A stretch of DNA of 35,889 nucleotides from an uncultured Eubacteriales bacterium (GTDB lineage Bacteria > Bacillota > Clostridia > Lachnospirales > Lachnospiraceae), in NCBI GenBank assembly GCA_900316715.1, contig ONEC01000014.1, positions 1 to 35,889 of the forward strand, written 5' to 3'. Positions 7,747 through 15,988 of this stretch are shown one piece after another. How positions within the stretch are numbered: position 1 is the stretch's first letter; every line of letters begins with the position of its first letter. A program made the position numbers and the translations under genes. The notes under the pieces were generated by a model. That model made no database searches. It was not told the origin of the DNA and saw nothing but the letters and a program-made list of their open reading frames with translations.

Positions 7747-9336
7747 TTAATTCTTCGGGCAATATACTTCTTGTATACGTTGTCGCCTTACATAGCCTAT
7801 TCCTGCCGCCATAAGAACAAAATAAAGCGGTGATGTAATAGGCTGATTAAGATACACAGTTCCCTGAACCGCATATCCGATAAAAGCTCCAAGCAGCGCT
7901 ATTGCCGCGCAGTTTCCTCTGTTATGTTTTATCATGTATATCGTACCGGTCACAAAAAGTGAAATATAACTTATCATTCCAAACAGACCGGTCGTTACAA
8001 GATACTGAAGAAGTTCATTATGAAGATTATCATATGTTTTACCCGTAATACTGACCATCTCTTCATTAAAGTTAGCCATCATCAGGGATCTTATGGTCTC
8101 ATTACCATATCCAAAAATCTTCTGACGAGGCGAGGCCATTTCAAACAGGCTTACGCCTCTTCTCCATATGTAACCTCTGTAGGTTCCCCAGTTATCATCA
8201 AACACAAAGAAAGATATCTTCTTTTTTACACCAATAGTAAATGCAGTCACACCGACAGCCAGGATCAAAAAGGTAAGTATCAGAAGAATGCTTACAAGAT
8301 CTCTTTTCTCCAGCTTATCCCCTATCTTTCTTCCAATGTACCATACTAATACAGTCGCAGCAGATGACGCCGCAAAAAGAAGGAACATTATCTTGGGATT
8401 CTCGATAATAACAGCAAGTCCGTTTATATGTTTCTGGCTTCCTGACATAGTATAGTTCATATAAGCCATTATCAGAAGGCCGGTAAAAGTTATAGCCGTT
8501 GACAACATAAACCAGAAAGTTTTTTTATAATAAATTGAAATGTAAAGGATAACAAGCATAGCCATACCTGCTCCGAGATAAACATTATCACTTTTTGCAG
8601 GTATTATACCGAGTGCTATTATAAATAATGTCACCCCGGCTACAATCTTGTTACAGAGTTTTTTTGAAAAGATAAACAGAGCTGCAGCAGCCGGAATAGC
8701 CATAGCAAGGAAAGATCCATATGTATTAAGGTTACCAAAAAGAGAAACAAACAGTTCTCTCTGTTTCTCGATTATTCCTTCTCTCAGTTTGAAGGGATCA
8801 AGTCCAAAATGCTGTTCACAAGCTACAATAGATGCGACTGATGCTGAAAATGCAAATATATATAAATGTCTTTCATCAACAAAACATCTTCTCGCCAGGA
8901 AAATAAACATTATCGCCAGTACCGCAACTATCTCAAGTCCAAAATATCTTCCGGATTCTCCTGTCCAGGCACTTACCTTATCCGGTGCATAGAAAAATGC
9001 AGCGAGGTTTGCAAAGAAGAAAAGTATCATGCTTATCTCAGGAAGAGATATGAAAGACTTTTCTCCGGCCTTTAGAAATTTCTTCACAGAACCAGTCCTG
9101 TCAAAATAAGTAATGAGAAATATTTCCAGAAGATAAGCCGCGAGAGCCAGCGCCACAAATACAAGGGTTCCTCTTATAAACACCATTGCCCTCGTATGAG
9201 TTATGTCAAAATACTTATCATTAAAATGAAAAAGATATATGGTCAAAATATAGATAATATATACATAGCTGATAACATCTACTATCAGACCCTGTTCTAA
9301 TTTATTACTATTATTTTTTTTGCTGTATTTACTCAT
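7747..9336 (-). CDS. O-antigen ligase/polymerase-like membrane protein
   Basis: This 529-residue protein has about a dozen hydrophobic helices. A large loop at about 375-440 reads NWGTYRGYIWRRG, then KIFGYGNE, then NLHNELLQYLVTTG, the pattern of the Wzy_C/O-antigen ligase family (WaaL and Wzy type). Members join or polymerise glycans on lipid carriers at the outer face of the membrane. In a Gram-positive background it may act in capsule, exopolysaccharide or cell-wall glycan assembly, which is inference. The start ATG has GGGA upstream. It follows the metallophosphoesterase gene by 22 bp. No glycosyltransferase genes are nearby, so it stands outside a recognisable polysaccharide cluster. Confidence 0.85.
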   Translation of the reverse strand: MSKYSKKNNSNKLEQGLIVDVISYVYIIYILTIYLFHFNDKYFDITHTRAMVFIRGTLVFVALALAAYLLEIFLITYFDRTGSVKKFLKAGEKSFISLPEISMILFFFANLAAFFYAPDKVSAWTGESGRYFGLEIVAVLAIMFIFLARRCFVDERHLYIFAFSASVASIVACEQHFGLDPFKLREGIIEKQRELFVSLFGNLNTYGSFLAMAIPAAAALFIFSKKLCNKIVAGVTLFIIALGIIPAKSDNVYLGAGMAMLVILYISIYYKKTFWFMLSTAITFTGLLIMAYMNYTMSGSQKHINGLAVIIENPKIMFLLFAASSAATVLVWYIGRKIGDKLEKRDLVSILLILTFLILAVGVTAFTIGVKKKISFFVFDDNWGTYRGYIWRRGVSLFEMASPRQKIFGYGNETIRSLMMANFNEEMVSITGKTYDNLHNELLQYLVTTGLFGMISYISLFVTGTIYMIKHNRGNCAAIALLGAFIGYAVQGTVYLNQPITSPLYFVLMAAGIGYVRRQRIQEVYCPKN

Positions 9337-9358
9337 TAGTCATTCCCGTATTAAATAT

Positions 9359-10192
9359 TTATTTTAGGTCGATTATTACAACCTCCGGATGGTTAAAAAA
9401 TCTTGGTGCTATAGTACTCTCTCTTGCGAGTCCTCGGCTAACTTCCATTATACTGCCATTAGAAAGAGTATAAGTACCATTTACATACTCTGCCATAAGA
9501 CCCTGATCAGGTGCATATACTCCCTTATTTAAAAATGGTATTCTTATCTGACCGGCATGCGCATGTCCGCACACCACAAGATCAAAATCATATTTTTCAT
9601 ACACATCAACTTTTTCCGGACGATGTGATATAAGAATTCTTACATGAGATTCATCTGTTTTAGAAAAAGCGTCATCTATCTGTTTTGTCCACTGTTCCAT
9701 AGTCAGATCATTCGGATCATCAACTCCGCAGATATCAAGAGTACTTCCATTAATTGTTACCGTCTCGCAGTCTCCCGCAAGGACATGAACACCTATGGAC
9801 TCCATATATTCTTTCATCTCGTCAGCCCTATGGCTCCAGTATTCATGATTGCCTGTAACATAGTAACATGGATACTTCTTAACAAGATCCTCCATAAGGA
9901 GCTTTGTATTCTTGTCCTTTAAAATATCATCAAATATATCACCGGCTAAAAGTATTATATCCGGATGTTCCTTGTCAATTCTCTTTATAAGCCAGTTCTG
10001 ATTCTTGCCATAATAGCAGGAATGAAGATCTGTTATAAGTGCTATCCTTACACCCGTTCCTGAATCCTTCAGCAGTTCGAGTTCTATTCTCTCTGTTACC
10101 GGAATCCATGACCACAGAGTCCAGACAATAAAAAAGATAAGGACTATCAAAAAGCCCTTTCTCATCTTAGGTTTATCGTTTTTCTTCTTCAC
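9359..10192 (-). CDS. Membrane-anchored metallophosphoesterase
   Basis: This 277-residue protein has an N-terminal membrane segment at about 12-30 followed by a calcineurin-like phosphoesterase domain. The metal-binding motifs appear in order: DLHS near 51, GDIFDD near 85, GNHEYW near 117, a SHRP His, and the closing CGHAHAGQ. This is the YaeI/YkuE type of anchored phosphoesterase that faces the outside or hydrolyses phospholipid or nucleotide substrates; the actual substrate is unknown. The start is GTG at 10192 with only a weak ribosome site, and the in-frame ATG at 10165 is an alternative that keeps the membrane segment. An extended -10 promoter lies upstream, and the ligase-like gene follows 22 bp downstream. 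Confidence 0.88.
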   Translation of the reverse strand: MKKKNDKPKMRKGFLIVLIFFIVWTLWSWIPVTERIELELLKDSGTGVRIALITDLHSCYYGKNQNWLIKRIDKEHPDIILLAGDIFDDILKDKNTKLLMEDLVKKYPCYYVTGNHEYWSHRADEMKEYMESIGVHVLAGDCETVTINGSTLDICGVDDPNDLTMEQWTKQIDDAFSKTDESHVRILISHRPEKVDVYEKYDFDLVVCGHAHAGQIRIPFLNKGVYAPDQGLMAEYVNGTYTLSNGSIMEVSRGLARESTIAPRFFNHPEVVIIDLK

Positions 10193-10257
10193 TTTTATCT
10201 ATTAAATCTCTCTTTCTTATCCAATAATCAAACCTGATAAAATCAAAGTCGAAGTTT

Positions 10258-10266
10258 ATTATATCA
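10258..10266 (-). promoter_or_regulatory. Extended -10 promoter for the phosphoesterase/ligase pair
   Basis: The minus strand reads TGATATAAT, a TGn-extended consensus -10, 66 bp upstream of the phosphoesterase start and at the 3' edge of the YgjP-like gene. The -35 is poor. Confidence 0.5.
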
Positions 10267-10269
10267 CAA

Positions 10270-10839
10270 TTAAGTAAAAGATTTAATCATATATACGTGT
10301 TCCTTCAGCCACTTCTCATATTTCTTATATTCAGGCATAACACGCTCCACTTCTTTCCAGTATACTTTAGAATGATTCATATGAAGTCTATGACACAGTT
10401 CATGTACAACTACATAATCCATTATTTCAAGAGGAGCTCTCATAATAGCCACATTAAAGTTCAGATTTCCCGCAGCTGTACAACTCCCCCATCTGGTTTT
10501 CTGATTTCTTATAGTTATATTCCCATAGTCAACTCCGACTATAGGAGCATAATAACGAACCCTTTCCGGAATAACTCTGCAGGCCGCTTCAGCCAGTTCT
10601 CTTATTTCAGCCTCAGTATATTTTCTTTCCTTTTTCTGTGCAGCTTCTAACTCCTTCATTTTAGAAAGATTTTTCTCTATCCACAACTTATGTTTATCGA
10701 TAAACCTCTCTATATCGACCATTGACATTCTATACGGACTTCTTACCACTACTTCATCAGAAGATGCAATCTGTATAGCTATAGTTTTTCTCTTTGATCT
10801 TATAATCTTCAACTTATAATATCGATTATCTAAACTCAT
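10270..10839 (-). CDS. YgjP/DUF45-type (WLM-like) zinc metallopeptidase
   Basis: This 189-residue protein has the SprT/WLM-like signature: TRWGSC near residue 115-120, the zinc-binding HELCH at 146-150, and a third ligand His in HMNHSKVYW. YgjP-family proteins are small cytoplasmic zinc peptidases of unclear substrate, sometimes linked to restriction systems, though none is visible here. I chose the ATG at 10839, which follows GGAGG by 4 nt; the longer frame upstream to 10884 runs through the stem-loop and has no ribosome site. It lies downstream of the sugar ABC operon, from which a strong stem-loop separates it. Confidence 0.9.
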   Translation of the reverse strand: MSLDNRYYKLKIIRSKRKTIAIQIASSDEVVVRSPYRMSMVDIERFIDKHKLWIEKNLSKMKELEAAQKKERKYTEAEIRELAEAACRVIPERVRYYAPIVGVDYGNITIRNQKTRWGSCTAAGNLNFNVAIMRAPLEIMDYVVVHELCHRLHMNHSKVYWKEVERVMPEYKKYEKWLKEHVYMIKSFT

Positions 10840-10857
10840 TCTGCCTCCAACAACAAT

Positions 10858-10888
10858 GGGGATGTTATACATAGAGTATAACATCCCC
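10858..10888 (-). terminator. Perfect 12-bp stem-loop after the sugar ABC operon
   Basis: GGGGATGTTATA and TATAACATCCCC pair perfectly around a 7-nt loop, 45 nt after the lipoprotein gene's stop. The following minus-strand bases (ATTGTTGTT) are only modestly T-rich. It may be a partial terminator or a 3' mRNA stabiliser rather than a full stop, and it lies just upstream of the YgjP-like ribosome site. Confidence 0.6.
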
Positions 10889-10932
10889 TGGACCTAAAAG
10901 TTATTAACTTTTTAAATTTTGTAAATTAATAT

Positions 10933-12723
10933 TTACTGAGCTGCCTTACGAGCATCAAGCATTGGCTGATACTTGTCTGTATCGAATGCTACAACGTCTG
11001 CATATCCGAGACCATCAAGCTGTGAAACCATCTCATCCCACTGAGCATCAAAGTCAGCTTCGTCACTTGCGAATACCATTCTCCAAGAAGCTTCCTTGAT
11101 AACGTCGCCGCACTGCTTACGCTCAAGGCTGATATCTGTAGTATCGATTGCAAGAGACATATTGATTGATGGAACAACTGTCATCATGTTGTTGTTAAGA
11201 AGGTACTCAACATCATCAGCTGCACCAAACTTCTCTGTCCATTCCTTTGTTGTCTTTGTCTCGTTCATCTTACGAGTTGTTGACCACATCTGATCTGAAT
11301 ATGGTTCGCCTGTATCAGGGTTGATATCACAAGAAGCAACGATCCACTGGTTGATCATGTTGTTACCATCATTCCAGTTTCCACCGCCCATGTCATCAGG
11401 AACAGTAACTTCTGCTGAGAATCTGTTAAGACCATCCTCTGTAGGTGTGTACTTACCATTCTCGACTGTGTATGTAAGTCCTTCTGTACCTGCATGCTGA
11501 ATCTGAACACCTTCAGGTGAAGCATACCAGTCAAGGAACTCCATAAGTCTAGCAAACTGCTCATCTGTAACCTGTGAACCAACACAGAGTACACGTCCAT
11601 CACCATAGTATGTATCTGATGGCTGATAAAGGTTTGTATCTGCTACAGGAATCTCTACGTAGTTAACGCCTTCCTCACCTCTAGCTGGGCTGTTCCAGAA
11701 GCCATACTGCCAGCTGTACCAGTAAAGATAGATTCTCTTATCCTGCATCTTAGAAACAACTGCATTCCAGTCCTGTGTAGCTGAGTCAGGATCTACGAGA
11801 CCCATCTGGTTAGCCTGGAAGAGGAATTTAAGCATCTTGTAGTAAGCGCCTTCCTTGTCAGTAAGTGGAGCGATTGAGTTATCTGTTCCGATAAGTACAG
11901 AACCGTTAACTTCCTGTCCATACCACTTTGTAAGCTGTGCTACACACTCCATGTAGTCACTATCCCAGTCCTTCCAAAGGCTGATAGCATAAGCTGAGTC
12001 GCCCTTGTCGTTTGTAGGATGAGCTTTCTGAATGTCCTGAAGACACTTAAGAAGGTCATCAAGATTTTTAAGTTCTGGTGCACCAACTTCATTGTACATA
12101 TCCCATCCCATACGAGGATAAGTATAAACGTGAAGCTGCTTGTAATCTGTAGGTCCATTGTTGTTCATTTCAAGAGGTATAGCATAGATGCCATTACCAT
12201 CGCCGATCTGCTTGTTGAACGCTTCGATCTGGCTCTGGAACTTCCAAAGATTTGGATAGTTCTCAATTGTTCCCTTAAGGTCCTTAATAAGACCAGAGTC
12301 TACACACTCAGATGCATCAGCGTTATCAAGGATGATAAGATCTCCAAGATTACCAGCTGCACAACGTGTCTGGTAAAGAGCTGCGCCATCACCAGAAACC
12401 TGAGGTGCGATGATGTTAAGGTTCATGTTGAACTTATCCTTAACAATCTTGCCATACCAACCAGGCTGAACACCCTGGAAGTTAGCTGCTACGTTGTAGA
12501 ACTCAACAGTATATTCTTCATCATGGTTTGCTGCAAGCTGTCCGCCGCCACCATTACCAGAATCTTCTGTCTTGTCCTCACCAGATGAAGCTTCAGTCTT
12601 TGCTTCTGTAGCTCCGCCTCCTGATCCTTCTGTGCTTCCTGTTCCTGTATCACCACAGCCAGCAAGTAATGACATTGTCATAGCTGAAGCGACTGCAAGA
12701 GAAGCAAACTTCTTAAACCTCAT
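10933..12723 (-). CDS. Oligosaccharide ABC transporter substrate-binding lipoprotein
   Basis: This 596-residue protein begins with a signal peptide ending in the lipobox LLAGC (lipidated Cys23), then a Gly/Ser/Glu-rich linker to about residue 65, then a family 1 extracellular solute-binding domain. The size and the partner permeases fit the LplA-type group that captures oligosaccharides outside the membrane. The sugar cannot be read from the sequence; the neighbouring GH120-like gene suggests xylo-oligosaccharides. A strong AAGGAGG site precedes the ATG. It is the last gene of the lacI-permease-permease-lipoprotein operon, and a palindromic hairpin just upstream may raise its expression over the permeases. 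Confidence 0.93.
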   Translation of the reverse strand: MRFKKFASLAVASAMTMSLLAGCGDTGTGSTEGSGGGATEAKTEASSGEDKTEDSGNGGGGQLAANHDEEYTVEFYNVAANFQGVQPGWYGKIVKDKFNMNLNIIAPQVSGDGAALYQTRCAAGNLGDLIILDNADASECVDSGLIKDLKGTIENYPNLWKFQSQIEAFNKQIGDGNGIYAIPLEMNNNGPTDYKQLHVYTYPRMGWDMYNEVGAPELKNLDDLLKCLQDIQKAHPTNDKGDSAYAISLWKDWDSDYMECVAQLTKWYGQEVNGSVLIGTDNSIAPLTDKEGAYYKMLKFLFQANQMGLVDPDSATQDWNAVVSKMQDKRIYLYWYSWQYGFWNSPARGEEGVNYVEIPVADTNLYQPSDTYYGDGRVLCVGSQVTDEQFARLMEFLDWYASPEGVQIQHAGTEGLTYTVENGKYTPTEDGLNRFSAEVTVPDDMGGGNWNDGNNMINQWIVASCDINPDTGEPYSDQMWSTTRKMNETKTTKEWTEKFGAADDVEYLLNNNMMTVVPSINMSLAIDTTDISLERKQCGDVIKEASWRMVFASDEADFDAQWDEMVSQLDGLGYADVVAFDTDKYQPMLDARKAAQ

Positions 12724-12749
12724 TTTGTATCCTCCTTTTTATAAAACCC

Positions 12750-12763
12750 CCCGGATATCCGGG
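12750..12763. other. Palindrome between permease and lipoprotein genes
   Basis: CCCGGATATCCGGG is a perfect 14-bp palindrome 26 bp upstream of the lipoprotein start. Intercistronic hairpins at this point in sugar ABC operons commonly protect the lipoprotein message or partly terminate; that role is inferred here. Confidence 0.5.
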
Positions 12764-12810
12764 TAATTAACATAAATAACAAGGCGTTGTACCTTATACC
12801 CAATAATACC

Positions 12811-13746
12811 TTAACCCTTTACAGCTCCGATCATGATACCCTTTACGAAGTACTTCTGGCATAAAGGATAAATTATAACGATAGGAATAACAACGATAAC
12901 AGTAATTGTCATACGTACTGATGTTGTTGTTGCCGTTGTTGCTGCAGCAGCTGCAAGTGATGCTGTACTTGTTGAACTCTTAGCAAGTGAAGCAAGTGAA
13001 CTTGCCTGATTCAGATACTGATACAGAAGGAACTGCAGCGGATAAAGCTTTGTATCTGTAACAAGAAGCAGTGTATCCTGGAATGCGTTCCACTGATTTA
13101 CAGCTGAGAAAATAGCAACTGTTGCAAGTATAGGCTTGATAACCGGAATAATAATACTCCAGAAAACCTTTAATACTCCTGCTCCATCGATCATAGCTGC
13201 TTCTGACAGCTCACGAGGAACGTTCTCTATAAATGTCTTAGTAAGAATTAAGTAGAACGGTGATACGATCGTTGGAAGGATGTATCCCCAGAAGTTATTT
13301 GTAAGATGCATGTTGTACATAACGAGGAACCAAGGAATGATACCTGCGCTGAAGTACATTGTTACAACTATTATTCTGTACCATACCTTACGTCCCCACA
13401 TCTTCTCCTGTGTGAACATGTATCCAAGGAATGCACATGATAAAACTGTAAGTGTTGTACCGATAACAGTTCTAAGTACAGAAATTAATGTTGCCTGTAA
13501 AAGTCCCGGAATCTTAAATGCCGAAGTATAGTTGTGTAAATGGAATCCCTTCGGCCAGAAAAGGACATCGCCCTTAGCACTAAGGTCATTAGCACTGATT
13601 GTATTAATTAATATGTAATAGAATGGGTAGAGGCAGATAAGTGCGCAAATTGAGAAAATGACATAACATGTGATCTCGAGAGCGCGGTCACCGCTGCTCA
13701 TCTTTATTCTATTAGCTTTGCTTGTTTTTACGTTTACTTTACTCAT
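12811..13746 (-). CDS. Carbohydrate ABC transporter permease (LplC/MalG-like)
   Basis: This 311-residue inner permease has six predicted membrane helices and the cytoplasmic EAA loop (EAAMIDGAGVLKVFWSIIIP) around residue 185. The terminal KYFVKGIMIGAVKG is typical of LplC-type permeases. The external loop at about 250-275 is an Ala/Ser/Thr-rich low-complexity stretch (SLAAAAATTATTTS), longer than I expect for the family. It pairs with the upstream LplB-like permease, whose stop is 11 bp before this start. No ATPase gene lies in the operon, so a shared MsmK-type ATPase elsewhere probably energises it, as is common for these transporters. Confidence 0.93.
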   Translation of the reverse strand: MSKVNVKTSKANRIKMSSGDRALEITCYVIFSICALICLYPFYYILINTISANDLSAKGDVLFWPKGFHLHNYTSAFKIPGLLQATLISVLRTVIGTTLTVLSCAFLGYMFTQEKMWGRKVWYRIIVVTMYFSAGIIPWFLVMYNMHLTNNFWGYILPTIVSPFYLILTKTFIENVPRELSEAAMIDGAGVLKVFWSIIIPVIKPILATVAIFSAVNQWNAFQDTLLLVTDTKLYPLQFLLYQYLNQASSLASLAKSSTSTASLAAAAATTATTTSVRMTITVIVVIPIVIIYPLCQKYFVKGIMIGAVKG

Positions 13747-13757
13747 CTCTCTCCCCC

Positions 13758-14675
13758 TTACAGAATGCTCTCGCCTCTAACAGACTTAGATATACGATTC
13801 AATACAAGTAACAGGGTAACACTTATGAAACTCTTCAACATACTGATTGCAACGGATACGGAGTAACCACCATTACCCATAGCAAGATGATAAACATAAA
13901 GGTCAAGAACCTGAATCTTATCCTTGTTGAAAGCGTTCTCAAATACGAAGTACTGCTCCATACCGTTGTTAAGGAAGTTAGCAACAGCGATAATTGTAAG
14001 AACAAAATATGTTGGAAGCAGACTAGGTATTGTAATATGTCTGATAATCTGCATTCTTGAAGCACCATCAACCTTAGCTGCTTCAATCATCTCATCATCA
14101 ATTCCTGAAATAGCAGCGATGTACATAACTGCTGCCCATCCAAGGTTCTTCCATGTCAGCCAGAACCACTGTGTAAGCCATACGTGATTTGACTGCTGAA
14201 GGAACAGTATAGGCTGATCTATCCAACCAAGCTTCATGAGGAATGAGTTCATCATACCATCACTGTTGAATAATGAGAATGCAATTGAGTATACAAGAAT
14301 CCAGCTGACGAAGTTAGGAAGTGTTGTAACTGTCTGTACAAACTTACGGAACTTAACGCCTCTGATCTCGTTAAGAAATACTGCGAAAAGCATTGGAAGC
14401 CAGTTTGTTCCAATTGTAAGACCACTCATTGCGAATGTGTTCTTCATAACCTGGGCAATCTGCTTAACTTTAACAGGATTGTTTACCAGAGATACAAACC
14501 ACTTGAAACCAACGAACTGACTGTTTGCCAGAGTTCTTGGCGGTTTGTAATCATAAAACGCATACATCCAGCCATAAAGCGGATAGTAGCTAAAGAGTAT
14601 TACCAAAATAAGAAATGGCAATATCATTAAAAAGAGTTTGAATGAATAGGATTTTTTCTTTGACTTTTGCACCAC
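13758..14675 (-). CDS. Carbohydrate ABC transporter permease (LplB-like)
   Basis: This 305-residue permease has six helices, the LplB opening ILVILFSYYPLYGWMYAF and YKP, and the EAA loop (EAAKVDGASRMQIIRHITIP) near residue 205. There are two adjacent GTG codons after AAGGAGG; the second (14672) has the better 7-nt spacing, so the true start may be one codon shorter. It lies 42 bp after the lacI-type gene and directly before the LplC-like partner, in one operon with the lipoprotein. Confidence 0.93.
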   Translation of the reverse strand: MVQKSKKKSYSFKLFLMILPFLILVILFSYYPLYGWMYAFYDYKPPRTLANSQFVGFKWFVSLVNNPVKVKQIAQVMKNTFAMSGLTIGTNWLPMLFAVFLNEIRGVKFRKFVQTVTTLPNFVSWILVYSIAFSLFNSDGMMNSFLMKLGWIDQPILFLQQSNHVWLTQWFWLTWKNLGWAAVMYIAAISGIDDEMIEAAKVDGASRMQIIRHITIPSLLPTYFVLTIIAVANFLNNGMEQYFVFENAFNKDKIQVLDLYVYHLAMGNGGYSVSVAISMLKSFISVTLLLVLNRISKSVRGESIL

Positions 14676-14717
14676 TACGCCTCCTTGCTTTTATATATAT
14701 ATGTGGGTTAGCATATA

Positions 14718-15767
14718 TCATTTTATCTTCCGGACTGAATCTCTGATTCGCATCTCACATGGAATCTTGATTACTTCCGGTTTGTCCGGCAACTGTATAT
14801 CTTCGGAACCTTCAAGCTTCTGCAGAAGCAGTTCTGCGGATGTCTTACCGATTAATCTGAGTGGTAATTCCGTGGTAGTAAGCTGTGGTCTAAAGAAAGC
14901 TGAAATGCTTTCATTATCAAATCCTGCAACCGATATATCCTTACCTATCGGAATGTTCATCTCATAGAGATAATCATATATACCACCGGTCATCAGATCA
15001 GAAATCCCGAACAATGCCGTAACATTCTTCTTGAGGAGCGCTCTTGCTCCTTCATAGCCAGACTTTCTGGACCAATCCCCATAATAGATCAGGTTCGGAT
15101 CAAACAGCAGTCCATGTTCGAACATTGCTTTCTGATATCCCATAAGTCTCTGAGCAGTATGGATATTCTCTATACGCCCACCTATAAGCCCGATCCTCTT
15201 GTGACCACATTCGATCAGATAAGAAACCATCTGGTAAGCACTCTCCTCATCATCAATAACCACAGAAGGAATATCGACTGATTCTGAAAATGCATAACAC
15301 ATAACAACCGGAAGATCAAAATCATTGTTAAACGTTTTAATCACTCTGGCATGTCCAGCCACATAGATGACTCCATCGATCTGAGCAGATTTAATATCTC
15401 TGAGTACCGGATTGATAACTGAGTAATATTCATCTTCTCTTCGATACCAGGTATCCTGCCATCTGTCATAAAGACGAAGGTTGTGAACGATTACTCTGTA
15501 ATCCTGATGCTCGCAGGTCTCCATAATACTTTCGATGATTGCCGGAGAAGAAAACTGTGCAAGATCTTCAGCAATAATAGCTATTGTCTTGGATCTCTTA
15601 CTTCTAAGTCCCTGAGCAATTACATTTGGTTTATAGCCTGTTTCATCGATAACCTGCATGATTCTCTGCTTGGTCTCTTCGCTAGTCTTGGCTTTACCAT
15701 TTATTACATTGGAAACGGTTGTAGGTGATACCCCACAAGCCTCTGCAATCTCTTTTAGAGTTACCAT
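14718..15767 (-). CDS. LacI-family transcriptional regulator
   Basis: This 349-residue protein has the LacI DNA-binding domain at residues 1-50 (TLKEIAEACGVSPTTVSNVING) and a periplasmic-binding-protein-like sugar-sensing domain to about residue 335. AAGGAG lies 5 nt before the second of two ATG codons (15767) and only 2 nt before the first (15770), so I used the second. It is the first gene of the sugar ABC operon. The promoter and the palindromes upstream suggest that it represses its own operon until an inducer, probably a transported sugar, binds. Confidence 0.94.
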   Translation of the reverse strand: MVTLKEIAEACGVSPTTVSNVINGKAKTSEETKQRIMQVIDETGYKPNVIAQGLRSKRSKTIAIIAEDLAQFSSPAIIESIMETCEHQDYRVIVHNLRLYDRWQDTWYRREDEYYSVINPVLRDIKSAQIDGVIYVAGHARVIKTFNNDFDLPVVMCYAFSESVDIPSVVIDDEESAYQMVSYLIECGHKRIGLIGGRIENIHTAQRLMGYQKAMFEHGLLFDPNLIYYGDWSRKSGYEGARALLKKNVTALFGISDLMTGGIYDYLYEMNIPIGKDISVAGFDNESISAFFRPQLTTTELPLRLIGKTSAELLLQKLEGSEDIQLPDKPEVIKIPCEMRIRDSVRKIK

Positions 15768-15796
15768 CATCTCTCCTTAAGCAATATGTTTAAAAT

Positions 15797-15812
15797 GGTA
15801 AATCGTTAAACC
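15797..15812. promoter_or_regulatory. LacI-type operator over the transcription start
   Basis: GGTAAATCGTTAAACC is a 16-bp imperfect palindrome centred on CG, the usual form of LacI-family operators. It sits directly downstream of the -10, where binding would block initiation. An adjacent half-site, GGTAAAC, lies at 15815-15821. Confidence 0.65.
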
Positions 15813-15819
15813 TAGGTAA

Positions 15820-15848
15820 ACTATAATGCATTAAGGTGTCGATGTCAA
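15820..15848 (-). promoter_or_regulatory. Near-consensus sigma-70-type promoter of the lacI/ABC operon
   Basis: The minus strand has TTGACA (15843-15848), a 17-bp spacer, and TATAGT (15820-15825). The expected transcription start lies near 15812, about 45 nt upstream of the lacI-type start codon. Confidence 0.8.
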
Positions 15849-15950
15849 CAATTTTAATAATTTTTTACTTCAGTTATCAGCTTTTTTATTTCAATTTGAA
15901 CAATTTGCCTAAACGCTAATATTTTCTTAATAATCTTAATAATTTCATCA

Positions 15951-15964
15951 GTTTATCGTTAAAC
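15951..15964. promoter_or_regulatory. Second LacI-type operator, upstream
   Basis: GTTTATCGTTAAAC is a 14-bp near-perfect palindrome with the same CG-centred core as the promoter-proximal site. It lies about 150 bp from that site, a spacing compatible with DNA looping. A weaker relative, TAAACGCTAA, lies between at 15910-15919. Apart from these sites and the promoter, I see nothing in 15771-15988. Confidence 0.55.
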
Positions 15965-15988
15965 CGAAGTCGAAAACCTTTAATATCC

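Noticed and set aside
12019-12588. A 189-residue plus-strand frame
   Set aside because: It is antisense to the lipoprotein gene, which has clear motifs and a strong ribosome site.
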